Assembly (NCBI GenBank): GCA_951802425.1
Contig: OX637794.1
Coordinates: 2,480,001 to 2,544,000 of the forward strand
DNA length: 64,000 nt
Origin: Clavaria fumosa
Taxonomy: Eukaryota > Basidiomycota > Agaricomycetes > Agaricales > Clavariaceae
Direction of reading: 5' to 3'
The translations under genes and the position numbers were made by a program. Shown one piece after another: positions 24,831 to 36,919 of the stretch. A model generated the notes under the pieces. That model worked only from the letters and a program-made list of their open reading frames with translations. It was not told the DNA's origin and searched no databases. Positions within the stretch are counted from its first letter, which is position 1. The number at the start of each line of letters is the position of its first letter.

Positions 24831-26284
24831 ATGGATCAAGCATTGAAGGAACTGAACAAACTCAAGACCTCTGCTTCGAAGGGAAAGCCAGCTACAATTA
24901 CAGACGCTCTGGACTCTTTGCTGCAGTCTCTCAATGAAGCTAAGGCAGCGCTTGAGAACGACACGGAGACTGAGAGGCTCTTTAACCGCCTCGCACAGAC
25001 GGTAGATACGCACAAGAAAGAGGTGGAAGACCGGCAGAAGGAAGTGTACGGCTCACTGTCTCGTATAGGGAAGGCGCTGGATAAGGTATGTCTGCGAGCC
25101 TTACCTTCCGAACCTCCTGGCCATGATCCTGACGCGCGTAGCAATTCTCAGCATCTCTACCTACATATCCCAATCTCTTCTCGTCAGAGTCTTCTGCAGC
25201 TGCCCTTGAGCGCACAATTGCTTTGCATTTTCTCAAGACCGGTCAATTCAGTGTAGCTGACACTTTCCTCGAGGTGAGTCGAGAACCCTTCCTGCAGTCA
25301 ATCTGTCCTAGCCGTGGAGAACTTTTGAATGTGCTCTTACAGGAGTCAGGAATCAATGTTTCTCCCGAAGTTCGCCCACAATTTGTTGAATTGTACCGTA
25401 TTCTTGCTGCACTACGGTCGCGAGACACTGGTCCTGCTCTAGAGTGTGTAATTTACTTGTTAAATGTTCTATCCTAATCCAAACCACTTCCCTAGGTGGG
25501 TGACGAAGAAAAGAAGCTTTTTACAATCCCGCTCTTCCCCACTCGAGTTCCTCCTTCACCGCTCTCGATACCTTCATCTTCTTCTATCAGGTTCATCAGA
25601 CGTCACTCAGGCCTTGTCTTATGCGAATACTCACTTACATCCCTTCTATTTGGATCATCCTTTTGAGTTCAAGCGACTCATGGGCTGTATCATTTACCTT
25701 CCGCTGTCTAGATTACTGAAATCGCCGTATGCGGACTTGGCCTCGCCTTCACATTGGCTCGAATTGGAACCGTTGTTCGCGAAGGAGTATTGTGCTAGCC
25801 TCGGGATGAGTCGGCCATCCCCTCTGAAAGTAGTGGGCGACATCGGAGGAACCGGAGCGTTGGCACGTATCGAGAAAGGCCGCAAAGTTATGCGAGAGCG
25901 CAAGAGTGAATGGAGTCAGACCAATGAACTGCCGGTGTGCTCGCTCCTCACCATCGCTGGGATGCTCTCACACCCATATCGTTTTCGCACAGATTGAGAT
26001 TCCTTTGCCACCAGAAAATCGTTACCACTCCATCTTTGCTTGTCCAGTCTCCAAAGAACAGTCTACCGATCAGAATCCTCCGATGATGATGACATGCGGG
26101 CATGTCATTACCAAGGAGAGCTTGCAAAAGCTCAGCAAACCCGGAGGGTAAGTATCGTCTCTGCAGCTGCGCCCCCAGCCGGGAAGTTGACGCTCTTGCG
26201 TATAGATACAACGAACGACGGGTCAAATGCCCGTACTGTCCCCAGGAATCCCCACTCAGCGCGGCTTTACGGGTATATTTCTGA
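24831..26284 (+). CDS. RMD5: GID/CTLH E3 ubiquitin ligase subunit Rmd5 / RMND5 (Gid2)
   Basis: A coiled-coil N-terminus ([18 protein letters not shown]) is followed by LisH/CTLH/CRA-like blocks ([56 protein letters not shown]). The C-terminus is a degenerate [33 protein letters not shown] and, after an intron, [12 protein letters not shown]. This is the Rmd5 arrangement, in which it pairs with Gid9/Fyv10 as the catalytic half of the GID ligase. At least six exons are present. The stop is TGA at 26282-26284. Confidence 0.92.
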
Positions 26285-26577
26285 GCTCAGTGGCATGGTG
26301 GCACAACACCTTTCCACCCATGCGTGGCTACTGTTCAGGCCGCAATGACTTCGGTCATGCCATTGAGTCGCAGTCGTCTGCCGTGCGGGTTCGCCGGTGC
26401 AGCATCGCCTCAACAACACTGTGACTCTGTAGTGGACTGTATGCATATGTGATACTGCCTGTACGCCGACGCAATCCTGGCATAGTATAGTAGGCTTGAC
26501 CGAACCTCGACAGGCATGCCGGACAAGATGCTATGGATCATAGATCTAACTAAGCGAACAGCAGTCTCTCTAGAGTT

Positions 26578-26924
26578 TCAATCGCTTGCTTCGTCTGAGT
26601 CGCTAGAAATATCCTTGAGCGTCTCCGCAAACTTCTGGCGAGCCTTGCCCGCTTTTGCGCGATTTTGGGCTGAGCGCGCCAGTCTCTGTCATAAAAGTCA
26701 ATGCTTGAATGTCAGGCGCTAATCGATACGCACTTCGTCGCGAAGACACTGGTTGAGGCTGTTCTTGAGCTCGTTGCAACCTCCAGTCAGCCTATACCAC
26801 CAGTTTGCATGACATGCATCGAGCGCTTCGAAGAACTCCACACAGACTGTGTGGGACATCAATCACTGCCCAGTGGCTCTGAGCGTGGACAAGGAAGCCA
26901 ACCCCGTCTTTCAGCATGATGCAT
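26578..26924 (-). CDS. CMC2: Cytochrome c oxidase biogenesis twin-CX9C protein Cmc2-like
   Basis: The exons are 26903-26924, 26734-26846 and 26578-26685, giving 80 aa. Two CX9C motifs are exact: CVEFFEALDAC and CNELKNSLNQC. They are separated by HANWWYRLTGG, the CMC family layout for the mitochondrial intermembrane space and Mia40 oxidation. The tail is basic then acidic (KARQKFAETLKDISSDSD). The usual N-terminus begins MHPQL; here it is MHHAERR, joined after a 56-nt intron. The gene is missed by simple ORF calling because its exons are short. It converges with RMD5. Confidence 0.85.
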
Positions 26925-27376
26925 CGTGTTCCTTGAGCCGCAGCCTGCAAATAGCTTTGCCGTCGTAGCCTAGTGGTGAGAGCTAGGCTGCCGCTTCGTG
27001 GACGTGGACAAGTCAAGTTGGGGGGAGACAAAAGAACTCCGCACAGGTTGCATGCGTGTCAGTGCGCATGGCATTCAAGTAAGTAGGATGGTAGATATCT
27101 TATTAGAGCCCTAGTCACAAGACGACGCTAATATAGTGGCACCCAAGTACACCTGTACGCCTCACTCTGGTCAATATGCCTGGCTATTCCTTTGCTTCCA
27201 TTGCAGTGTGGACTTTGGTTGTAGTCAAGCCAGTTAGATCTGTTGTAGGAATGCCAGTGACAAAGGGCTAATGCTTGTAAAGATTTCATTTGCGAAGAGC
27301 TCGCTCCGATGTTGGAGGCTAAGTTTACATTCCTCAGGCGTGGAAGGATCAATGTTCAGTTGCTCTAGTGAAAATA
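26925..27376. other. Intergenic stretch between CMC2 and QCR7
   Basis: No coding signal was seen. It contains a sequence fitting the tRNA A-box consensus at about 26967, without a matching B-box. It should hold the CMC2 promoter and the QCR7 3' UTR. Confidence 0.4.
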
Positions 27377-27925
27377 TTACTTCCTATGAACGGTCATTGT
27401 ATCCCATTGATGTCTCTCCTTCTCTTCTTCCATAACATCTTGCACCTTCGGGGTAAGGTAGCGGACATCCTAGGAGGGCGTCAATATTACGCAAAGGAAG
27501 TTACGAAACGAGAAGAACCTCTTCTGGTTTGATGTGTTCAAAGCTTGGTAGGGGCTTGTGAACGACACTAGCTTGAGAGGCGCGCTTGATACGGAATGCG
27601 CGATCATACGCTTCGGCGGGGGTCAGACGTTGCAAGGCCTGCGGGGATCATTGACCAATTTAGTCTTCGAGAAGATGCGAGGGAGTCCGCAGATATGCCT
27701 GACCCTCTGAACCTCAGGGCACTCCTCTCGTACTGAAATGGGAGCATGAACAAGCGATGCCACGGTGTGAGTGGATCAGGACGCACGGAGGTCATCGTAC
27801 TTGAGACCCATTTGTCGATGACCGACCAAGTTGGCGTACCAAGATGCCATTGGTATGAACCATCGGGAAAGCATGCGGGATGAACGCACGTAAGGCGCCA
27901 AGGACAATCCCAAAGGACCGAACAT
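27377..27925 (-). CDS. QCR7: Cytochrome bc1 complex (complex III) subunit 7, Qcr7 / UQCRB
   Basis: MFGPLGLSLAPYVRSSRMLS at the start (ATG at 27925) is characteristic. SWYANLVGHRQMGLKYDDL follows, then spliced blocks EECPEVQRALQRL, TPAEAYDRAFRIKRAS and DVRYLTPKVQDVMEEE, ending DTMTVHRK with TAA at 27377-27379. The protein is a peripheral matrix-side subunit of the respiratory bc1 complex. Four exons are inferred. It diverges from NDK1 with 176 bp between starts; CACGTG at 28000-28005 lies in that shared promoter. Confidence 0.92.
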
Positions 27926-28101
27926 GGTTTTTGTCACTGCTACTGTATGTTGTGGCTGGGAATGGCAGTGGCAGGATAAAGTCGGAGTCGCGGGTCGATC
28001 ACGTGCTGGTGCCAAAATTATCAGGGCGCGATTTTTACAAGGCAAGGCTTCTCACCATCGATACACTTGTACTCCATCGATACTCGCACTTTTCAGCAAC
28101 G

Positions 28102-28756
28102 ATGTCCCCCAGAGAACGCACTCTCGTATTGATTAAAGTAAGGCATCTTTTGGCTGTGATGAAGACGCGTTTGACCGAAGGACCCAGCCCGATGGCGTCC
28201 AGCGGGCGTTGGTCGGAAAAATCATCGCTCGGTTTGAGGAACGTGGTTTGAAGCTGATTGCCCTCAAGCTCATCCAACCCACGGTTGAGCTCTTGGAGAA
28301 ACGTAAGATCACGCATATTTCATGTGTTCTTCAGTTTCATGGACTCGTTCCCTTCTAGATTATGGCGCATACAAAGAGAAGCCGTTCTTCCCGGGTTTGA
28401 TGAAATACATGATCTCGAGCCCCATTGTCGCCATGGTCTTGGAAGGGTTCGAGGTCATCAAAGCAACGCGCACCATGCTTGGAGCTACCAATGCTGTGAC
28501 TGCCGTCCCTGGTCCGTGCTAAACGTAACACGCGAGCCCCTATTAATCATTGAAAGCAGGTTCTATCCGTGGCGATTACGCCCTCTCAGTGGAACGCAAC
28601 ATCTGCCACGCCTCGGACTCCGTTGAGAATGCTGAGGCCGAGATTAAACTGTGAGTGCCACCTCCCCCATCCCACGACCAATTATTGACTTTCACCAGTT
28701 GGTTCCCTGAGGGTGTCGTTCAATACACCATCATCTCCGAACCATGGTTGGTCTAA
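28102..28756 (+). CDS. NDK1: Nucleoside diphosphate kinase
   Basis: The exons are 28102-28137, 28188-28302, 28359-28511, 28560-28650 and 28699-28756, giving 150 aa, the usual length. Family blocks are [52 protein letters not shown] and [20 protein letters not shown]. The catalytic histidine lies in NICHASDS. The enzyme transfers the terminal phosphate between nucleoside triphosphates and diphosphates in the cytosol. The last residues (ISEPWLV) differ from the common WIYE ending. Confidence 0.95.
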
Positions 28757-29146
28757 AATGAGGGATTCGTTCTCTTCATGTATAGAGAGAATAGCATGTA
28801 AGTTGGAAACAAGTCAAATTTGAGCATTCGCGTCGAGTTATAGATGATACATTATCACCTATCAAGAAATATCTGCCACTCCAGCGTCACGCGGAAATCG
28901 CGCTGAAAAGCTGCGAGAGCCTCACTTGCGCGGGTTTCTGTGGCTATCCTGAATGCGCTCTCAGTACAATTTCTCTGCGTGAGGTACATAAAGTACAGAG
29001 TGCCCTTATGGCTTAACAAGTCGAAGAGTCGACAAGGCAAGGCAACAAGCGCTGGCACTGCGGTCATCCACCGCAGCGCTGACCACAACCCGGATGCCGA
29101 AGTGGGCATTATGAAATGGAAGAAGTCAGTCCAGCCGCAGCCTTAG

Positions 29147-29281
29147 AACTGCCAGTTCTAAGGGCGAAAAAGGCATAGCTACTAGTCGTCACGAAGACGA
29201 TAATTCATGTGAAAGTTATCACATGAATTATCGCCCCAGTGAAATAATAGTAGCTATGTCCTTTTCGCTCGCAGCTGGAAG
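29147..29281. repeat. Imperfect inverted repeat spanning the SMG6 3' end
   Basis: About 65 bp on the left (29147-29213) is an imperfect reverse complement of about 65 bp on the right (29220-29281). They share blocks such as GCGAAAA, CATAGCTACTA and an exact CGATAATTCATGTGA, with a loop of about 6 nt. The right arm is coding sequence of SMG6 including its stop codon. The left arm is its downstream non-coding copy. Confidence 0.75.
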
Positions 29282-32200
29282 TTGCCTAGATCGGGCTTTC
29301 AAACGCACTGGATAATTGAAAGACCACTCAGTAAGAAACGCAAGAAAAGTGCGTCGAACACCCACAGTTGCGGTCTAGGGTGAGCAATACAACCTTGACG
29401 GCTCGCGACACATCTCTCACCCCGTTGTCCATTAAAAGGGCACGCCGGTCCACCCAGTGATCATCTTGCCAGATGGCTGCCTTCAGTATGAGGTCATCCA
29501 TATTTCTCTCCCAATCGGAATCGCCCTTTTTGAAGTCGACTTGCTCGCTGCGAACAGTCAAGGTGGGGAGATAATTGCCTTTGCTCGTCTGAACCTTCAG
29601 TGCGACGGTGTGTGTGCGGACGTGTGACGTAACGTAAGTAATCGCAGCAGTGGCGGCCTCTTCTAGCTGGGACGATTTGGAAGCCAGACCATCCAACTCC
29701 ATGATGACCGGAAGGGGGACAAGTATAGTCCAACGGAGAGACTCGACGAGGGAAGAGAAGGAGGAAAGGGAAGAAAGCAGGATGTTGGTGTCGACAACGA
29801 GCACTGTATAACCGGGGACGATGTTCATGGGGGGAGGAGCCGTGATTTCCCTACGGGGAATATGACGAGAGCGATGACGAGGAGGCTCAGGAGACCAGCC
29901 TCCAGATTGAAGAAGGTGTCGGAGATACCTTCGCTTCGCCTTGAGGGCCTTGACTTCACCTGAGTCCGCCTCGTCATCGCTCTCATCGCTCTCGTATTCC
30001 TCCGCCAGCTCTTCACCGTCTACATCCATGGTGTCTTCATCGTCCCAGCGAGGCTTCCTCCTGCGTCTCCTCTCTTCTTCCTCTTGACGCGCTCGGGCTT
30101 CCTCTCCCCACTTCTTGACTTTCTGCGCCAAGATCCCTTTGACCACCCATTCTCTGGTTCCTTCCACCCATTTGAAGCCATCTGCAACGTCTGCTAACCC
30201 AGAAGCGCATCTCAAAATCCTGACCCATCTTGAGACTTCGACAGAGTGTCCTTTCTTCTTTGGCTCGCCAATGGCGTCTTCGGACTCGATGACCCCATCA
30301 TCTCTCTGCTCGACTTTATTGAGGACATCGATCTCGGCCCGCCGATCGTCATCGGATTTCCAATATCCACGTTCGAACACGCGCCGAGCCCACTCCATCC
30401 CCCTCAGGCACCAATCTTCGTCGGGAGGCGGGGAGCACCCGCTGGTCAACATCGCCCACCGCTCACCCTCTCTCCTTCCTCCGCCGCTGACATCGAATCC
30501 TTGCTTATGCATGATGATTTTCGGTACGTCCGCAAGCATGCGCGCGAGCTCCTCCCACGGAATGCTCCTCTCCAGAATGCGGAGGATCTTCGCCTGCTTG
30601 CACACCGTGGCTAAAAACGTCATGATGATGGTGAGGTACGGGTTCAGAGCCGCGCGCGCATACGCAGAAGTTCGGTAGGGATGTCGCAGCAAGTGGGACA
30701 TCATGGTAAAAGTGAGTTGCAGGGCGTATGTGAAGGAAGCCGGGGGTTCTTCCGAGCCGCTCGCCACAGATGACGCGGTTGACATGGCAGGGGATTGGGG
30801 TACACCGTTGACAGCAGGAGTCCTCGTGATGTCTTCCTCGTTCCTTCCGTCATCGACATCCATCTTGGATTCTTCCTCTGTTCTCTTTGCCATAACCCTC
30901 ACTCCTGGACCTGGCTCTCTGGCACCAGAGCTCCACGCACGCCGCACCAGGCCTTCAGGCTTTCCGTATTCCAACACGGCGCAGAGATTGATGATGCCCA
31001 TCATGATCCATTCCCGCTCTTCAGCGCCTTCGATTTCCAGTCGCTCCATAAAACGAGATAATGTCGCCTGGAAGTCGTCCAATTGGATATTGGTGAAGAG
31101 CATACCGTGTAGAAGTACGAATAGATCGGACACCTTGGCGTCCGGTTGCGATCGACGTGACTGGGAGCTAGCCGACCATATCGGCAATATGGATTCGCGT
31201 GAGGTAGGGAAAGGATGAACGGTTGTCAGGCTGAAAGGATGCAGGTCATGTCGGGCGTTTTGTCAAGTCAAGTCAAGTAATCACCTCTTAACGAAGTGGT
31301 ATATGGCTCGCATCTCTTCTGTGTCCACATCCCTGGATAGCAAACCGAGGTGATGGTGGAGCTTGCCTGTTCCAGGCATTTCCGCAAGCCCGAGACCATA
31401 CCAATCTCTCGCTATGATCCGCCAACGCTCCTTCTCAGGCTCAATGTCCAGCAGTTTTGCAGCGGCCACTCCTACGGAAGGTGATGGCGAGCCGTCAATA
31501 CGTGCGGAAGGTGATGACACGGTCTGAGATTTCAAAGTAGATGAAGCGGGTGAATTTGACTTGGCGAAAGAGGAGAAGGGAGCATTTAAGAAGGAGTGGC
31601 TAGCGCTGGCTGCGCCGAGTACCATAGCGGCGACCGCCATCCGGTACCTCGCTAAGTCGCCTAACGCCTCCAGCCAACCACTCTTGAAACTCTTGAGGAC
31701 CGGTTCCTCAAGCAAAACGGTGTAGAAGGTGTATGCATAGTAGATGAATTCGATCAAAAGTTCCAGTGCAAGAGGGGAGGAGAATGAAGCGCGTCGAAGG
31801 GATTCAAGCAGTTTATGGAAGCCGTGGGTCCATAGGCGAATAGTGATGTTGTATTTCGTTGGAATGTTACGGAGCGAGATTGGGATGGCGGGACTGAGAG
31901 ATATTTGGAGGAAGGTATGAATGGTTTCTGCGAGACTAGAGCTGATTGAGATATCAGTGCAATCAAATTAAAAGCGCCACTCACGCTTTATGATCACGGA
32001 TGATCTTCAACCATCGCTGATGTTCCCAATTCTCGTCAGTCGCCTCTGTTTCTTTCTCTTTCCCTTTAAGAGTAAATCTCGCAGCTTCTTCTCTGGTCTC
32101 GTCTGCCACATCCTCGTTCGCAATCTTGCCCTCCAACGCGGTGATGGTCCTGTAGATGCGTTTCAGCTGTCCAGCAAAAACATCGTTGCTGGGTTCCTTT

Positions 32201-32890
32201 CTCTCGAACAAAGCGGAGCTTGCGCTGGAGCCGTCCGTAGTCGAAGATAGTGTGAAACTGGACGACAGATTCGATGGAGCGTATGACGATGTGGAAGAAG
32301 CGGAGATGTGATCACCAGAAGACTTGGGATTGGGTACAGGGCGGTCGCTTTGGCCAACTGAAGGACGGGCCAAAACAGAGAATCGGACTGGATCGTCTTT
32401 CCTGTGATTAAACAGCTGTCTGGAAGGATTCACGCCGCGAGGGGCATAAGAATGTGCCTCCTGGGTAGCGTCCGATTCCGCATGCTGGCGGGGAGGCGAT
32501 TGATTGGAGTCTGCATCAAAAAGCTTATTCGTAGATATGACACCAGAAGATTTGTTGAGAGGGGAATGATGAGGTCTCGGTGATGTTGAAATCCTTAGAC
32601 GACGGGAGAAATCTTCAGCATCTGCTTCTGGGCGTGGGACTACATGATCTGGTGGACTGCGTGGCGAAGACACTGGAGTATTCGCGGCGGCCTTCGGGGA
32701 GGTGGGGCAGGCGGTATGCCTTTCCTTTGGGCTGGGTGATATGCTAATCGGTCGTATCAAAGAACTTGGATATGACAATTAATGCGACATACGCTGCGTT
32801 TCTGCGTTGCAGGGCGAATATACGACCTGCCAGATCATCATCTTTTGGTGTTCTGCGGGGAGACTTGAAAGCGATTTGGTCGGGAGGCAT
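29228..32890 (-). CDS. EST1/SMG6-type protein with C-terminal PIN endonuclease domain
   Basis: The start MPPDQIAFKSPRRTPKDDD (ATG at 32890) is spliced to ISPSPKERHTACP. A disordered Ser/Pro-rich region follows, then the EST1 helical domain (TGKLHHHLGLLSRDVD, EMRAIYHFVKR) and another helical stretch with acidic insertions. The PIN domain ends the protein: GYTVLVVDTNILLSSL, VPLPVIMELDGLA, ERNMDDLILKAAIW and VVLLTLDRN, carrying the acidic metal ligands. The last exon after a 57-nt intron encodes LRLKARSRQLPAASEKDIAT and stops at 29228. SMG6 cleaves mRNA in nonsense-mediated decay; EST1-type proteins also act at telomeres. The active-site acids look intact. Confidence 0.88.
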
Positions 32891-33481
32891 TGGAGATGTT
32901 AGTAAGGGAACAAGATGCGACCCCTACTGCGGGCAAGCGGGACTCACCAACATGTCGCGGAACTGCGCACAGCTCGCATGCTGCTGCGCAGCGATCGTGT
33001 GGGAGCCGGCTTTTACCATATATGGAAGGTCATGTGACTCTTTCGCCGAAACGCCGTCCAACGCCAATTATCACTGCTGTCAACGCTTGCACACACTGAA
33101 CTCGCCCGCGGACTGGTTTTTTTAGGCTATTGTGGCATTATAGTCGATTCTACTGACTGGAGTGAAAGGTATCCAAATTTCGTTGCGGAGGGAATTTCTA
33201 TGACCGACTGATTGCACGCGGTTTCTCAGATTAACCTTCTTGTCGTAACCACTCTTCCTTATTCTAGGGTGCCGAATTACAAGATGGCAAAGGACGAACT
33301 AAACTTCACGACTGGCGCCCTTGGATTTCCATTTCCGATGTGGCGTCTTCCACCTGACAACATTGAGTTGCTTGAATAGGGAATACTTGCGCATTGCATC
33401 GCGGCTTCCTGCCTGCAACGGTACTTCAATGCCATGCTATAAAGCCGGTTGCAACAGGACTTACTTTTGCGCATCCACCAT
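32891..33481. other. Divergent promoter region between SMG6 and the NYN gene
   Basis: The two genes are head to head. No supported coding sequence was seen in this 591 bp. Confidence 0.5.
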
Positions 33482-35206
33482 ATGGCGAGCTACCACAACG
33501 TCGCTATATTTTGGGACTATGGTCGGTCTCTGCTTATATCTTGACTCCCAACGGCAGGTCGCTGACGCCCATACAGAGAACTGCCATCCCGGATCTGGCG
33601 TTACAGGATACGATGTTGCAAATGCCATTCGCAAAATCTCTCATAGATACGGGGTACTGAAGCAATTCAAGGCATATTTCGAACTGGCAGAACAACCTTC
33701 TTCCAAGTCTTCCACCCTTCGTTCGGAGCTGCAGTCCTCGGGCGTCTCTCTGACAGATTGCCCTCACAACGGAAGAAAAGACGTTGCAGATAAAATGATA
33801 TTAGGTAGGTGGACTTCGGTTTATATGCCTCCGGGCCATGCCTACCCAGCCCCGCAGTGGATATGCTGGCTTTCGCCCTCGACAACGAAGCGCCGGCGAC
33901 GGCCATACTAATATCGGGTGACCGCGACTTTGCATACGCAATCTCCATTCTGAGGAATCGGCGCTATCAAGTTGTCCTCATCGCGCCTAGCACTGCTCAC
34001 GTCAGTCTCAGGTCGCAGGCGACTACAGTTTTCGACTGGAACATCCACGTGTTGGACAGTTGTGCTCTTAAGACACCTGACCTAGGCTTCTCGCAATCTG
34101 AGAAAGATGCGAAGGCTGTACAGACAAGATGCTCGCCACCACTAGGTCCGCCCCAATTTAATCCGAAGGCTTTACAGAGACGGTCCAGTTTCGAGCTAGG
34201 CACCTTTCCGCGTCCTCCGGGTAGCTCATTCATTCGGAATTCCGACCGCGGACAGAACACCAGCCCAGAAGATGCAAAACTACCCAAAGCGCCCTTGGGC
34301 CGGAGTTTTGTCAACTCCGATGTAGTACCCAATGCAGGAAGTGCCGCAATTCGCACCGCCGCTAGGGAGGCAGATCGTGCTTCTGCTCAAGTTCATAGCA
34401 ATACGCCTTTACAAAACTTGTCACCTTCCAAGTTATCATGGCGCCAACTTGCACGACCTGAGTCTTGTGAGGCGAACTCGGCAAGCTTGGACTGGCCGAT
34501 GAAGCCTGACGGCATTGACAGTCAGGACAGCTCGGCGTCTCCGACTGTAGTGCAAAGGAGCGAACTATCTAGCGTATTGCCAACTGACAAGACCGAATTG
34601 CCTATGGGCAAACCATCCTTCTCCACCACGACGGGCACTCCAACAGAAATGCGATTTCCACGAAGAGGCTCCTCGATTGCTTCCTATTCATCCAATGGGA
34701 CGGCGTCCTCGGCGCGCGCGGGTGTCGGTGCTGCGGAGCAGTCAGAGTTCTCTCCGTTCTTTGGGCTCGCTCGGGTTGCCAAGCCGCCTTCGCCGATACT
34801 ACCTAAATCGGTCGCATTTTCCATGGAGGATTCGCCTTTGCCGACAAAGTCTCCCTTACTTCAGCCTGATGCCGCCCTTTCGTATGATGCGCAGCTCCCC
34901 AATGATATCCCGTCTCCACCCTCCCCATCGTTGGAGAGTTCCCACGACGGAGAGCAAGACGACACAGGCACGAACGATGTCAGCCCAAACTTCTTACCTT
35001 TGATTGAAGAACTGGAACGTTTGCAATCATCAAGGAGTGTTACACCGCTACGCTCTGTCGTGGGCCAGGCGCTCCTTGCACGGAACGCATCAGTGTATAA
35101 AGAAGTCGGCGTAACCAACTTTAGTCGATACGTAACGCTGGCGCAACAAGCAGGCATTATTACATTGGGAGGCGTCAGTGGAAAGGCTTGGATTTCATTG
35201 AGATGA
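33482..35206 (+). CDS. NYN-domain (LabA/limkain b1, MARF1-like) RNA-binding or nuclease protein
   Basis: The exons are 33482-33521, 33577-33804 and 33858-35206, giving 538 aa. The start MASYHNVAIFWDYENC is the classic NYN opening. Next come GYDVANAIRKISHRYGVLKQ, GVSLTDCPHNGRKDVADKMI and ILISGDRDFAYAISILRNRR, so the conserved acidic residues (WDYEN, D of KDVADK, GDRD) are present. A disordered Ser/Pro-rich middle of about 300 residues follows. The C-terminal 80 residues (VVGQALLARNASVYKEVGVT, FSRYVTLAQQAGIITLGG) resemble an OST-HTH/LOTUS-like winged helix. MARF1-type proteins control RNA stability. Confidence 0.85.
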
Positions 35207-35319
35207 GAGGATGGATGCAGCTAAGTTCTTGGTAGCCTACGACTAGGAGCAACCTACTGCTCGGTCACATTCCGTTATGATACTAGACATACTTTAATCA
35301 CTGCAGCTAGGAAATGTTA

Positions 35320-36749
35320 TCAAGACTTCTCGGAATCGAGTGTTGTCCAAACGCGAAGACAGTCCATGTCTTCCTCTAACTGCCTCACGAGGGCAACTAC
35401 TCGACTTTGCACTTCGGATGAAGGCACTGCCGCTGCCTCTTTCGGGGAGTAGATCAGCTCACTCGTGACCAGTTCGTGCGTCGCCCCGGGCGAAGTCAGG
35501 GCTGATGTGAGCATCGCAAGCCCGTGCGGCGGACAGGTGAACTGAAGTTTGTTTGGAATGTGACGATGAACAAGGAACACCAAGAACAGGAGACAGTGAG
35601 CCGAGGGCGAATCTTCATTTTTAGAACATAATCACCTTCACCTCAACCGACCCGTCTGAGTGCTCCGCTTCACCGAAGTCGTCCGCGGTGGAAGCCAAAG
35701 CCTGCTCTATGACACTCTCAAGCCGAACGTCGTCATCACCATCGGAGGCCAGCGTGACCCTCACCAGGCCCTTGCGTTCAAACATGAACCCAACAGGAGC
35801 GAAGTGCGCGCTATAATCAAACGGTGAAACCGAGTCGTCATACAAGCTGTCGTCTTGTACAAGAGGCATTTTTACCCATTCTGCGTCAAAATATCGCGGA
35901 CCTGGATGCGAACAAACTAGTTTTCAGAGTCAAAAGCATATGAGACCCACTGGAACGCACGTTGTGCAGCGTCCGATTCTGATTGTTGGTAGAGCACTCT
36001 CTGGAGCACAGACACCGTGATGCAGAATGGCATCAAATCACAGGCGGACCGGGGGGTAGGGGGGAAGTAGCGTACAAATGAGCGTTTCACTCACATGATG
36101 AGACCGACTGAGCCGCCCACAGCTAAGGCTTCGAAGGTCATCTGCTGATCATCATCTTTGGCCCCGCCACCGACAACCTGTGTAACCAGCGGAGCCGAGG
36201 AATGGCCCGGAGGAATCATAAAAAAGAGACAGGGACGGCATCCTTGATTTCAATATAATAAGATGAGAAGGAGGGGTGCGCACTCGGGCGCCGCGGCTTA
36301 GGGCAGCCTCGATGGTGTCCTTTGGCACGCCGTTCGCCCTTGCATTCTTCACGGCTACTGCTAGCATGTGGTTTTTTCCTGGGTCAGCGGACCTTCCGTC
36401 TCACGCTAAGTCAAATGGAGCAGAAAGGCTTGGTTGAGTTTCTGGCTCACTTTTTGCAGAGAGGATGATGTCCTATCAAAATCATTCATCGATCATTCAC
36501 TCATTGATGAGAATGTATGGAGACTCCTTACACGAGCGGCCTTTCCATAAACCGCGCCCTTCTTAGCATCCTCTGTTCCTTTTGTGTGTTTGATTTTGGA
36601 CCACTGGCCAAGAAGGAACGCAATGAGGTGAAGGAATATAATGGGTAAATATGCGCTCAACTGACTTTGTTATGACCAGCCGACAGAGAGTGCGTGACAG
36701 ACAAATGGCGAGTAAAAGGCAGTGAGCGATAACAAAGTCGAAGGAGCAT
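35320..36749 (-). CDS. TACO1: Mitochondrial YebC/TACO1-family translational activator
   Basis: The ATG at 36749 opens a basic, Ser/Arg-rich mitochondrial presequence (MLLRLCYRSLPFTRHLSVTH). This runs into the YebC signature AGHNK-WSKIKHTKGTEDAKKG across an intron. Later exons give LAVAVKNARANGVPKDTIEA, DDDQQMTFEALAVGGSVGLI, FMFERKGLVRVTLASDGDDD and LTSALTSPGATHELVTSELI. TACO1-family proteins aid translation of mitochondrial mRNAs, COX1 in mammals. At least six exons; the TGA stop is at 35320-35322. An imperfect direct repeat overlaps the start codon. Confidence 0.9.
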
Positions 36750-36860
36750 GGAAACAAACCCATATAATACGTTTGGTTTGGTTTAGTCTGGTAATATGGC
36801 TCCGTTGGGTATGACGCCGAGTCACGTGACTTAATGGAAACCCATCATATAATACGTTTG
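36747..36860. promoter_or_regulatory. TACO1 upstream region with paired direct repeats and a GTCACGTGAC palindrome
   Basis: CATATAATACGTTTG occurs at 36761-36775 and again at 36846-36860. Each copy is preceded by ATGGAAAC-type sequence, making an imperfect repeat of about 28 bp. The first copy includes the TACO1 start codon (CAT at 36747-36749). The palindrome GTCACGTGAC lies between them at 36821-36830. The region sits between TACO1 and the peroxygenase gene (start 36920), which are head to head. Confidence 0.55.
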
Positions 36861-36919
36861 TCTCGAGTAGCAATTTAAAATAAGTGGGGTGAGTAGCCTT
36901 ACTTGCCTACGCCTACGAG

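Noticed and set aside
26960..27010. Possible second tRNA gene (sequence fitting the A-box TRGYNNARNNG at about 26967)
   Set aside because: No B-box (GGTTCGANNCC) follows at the right distance and no acceptor or T stem can be folded.
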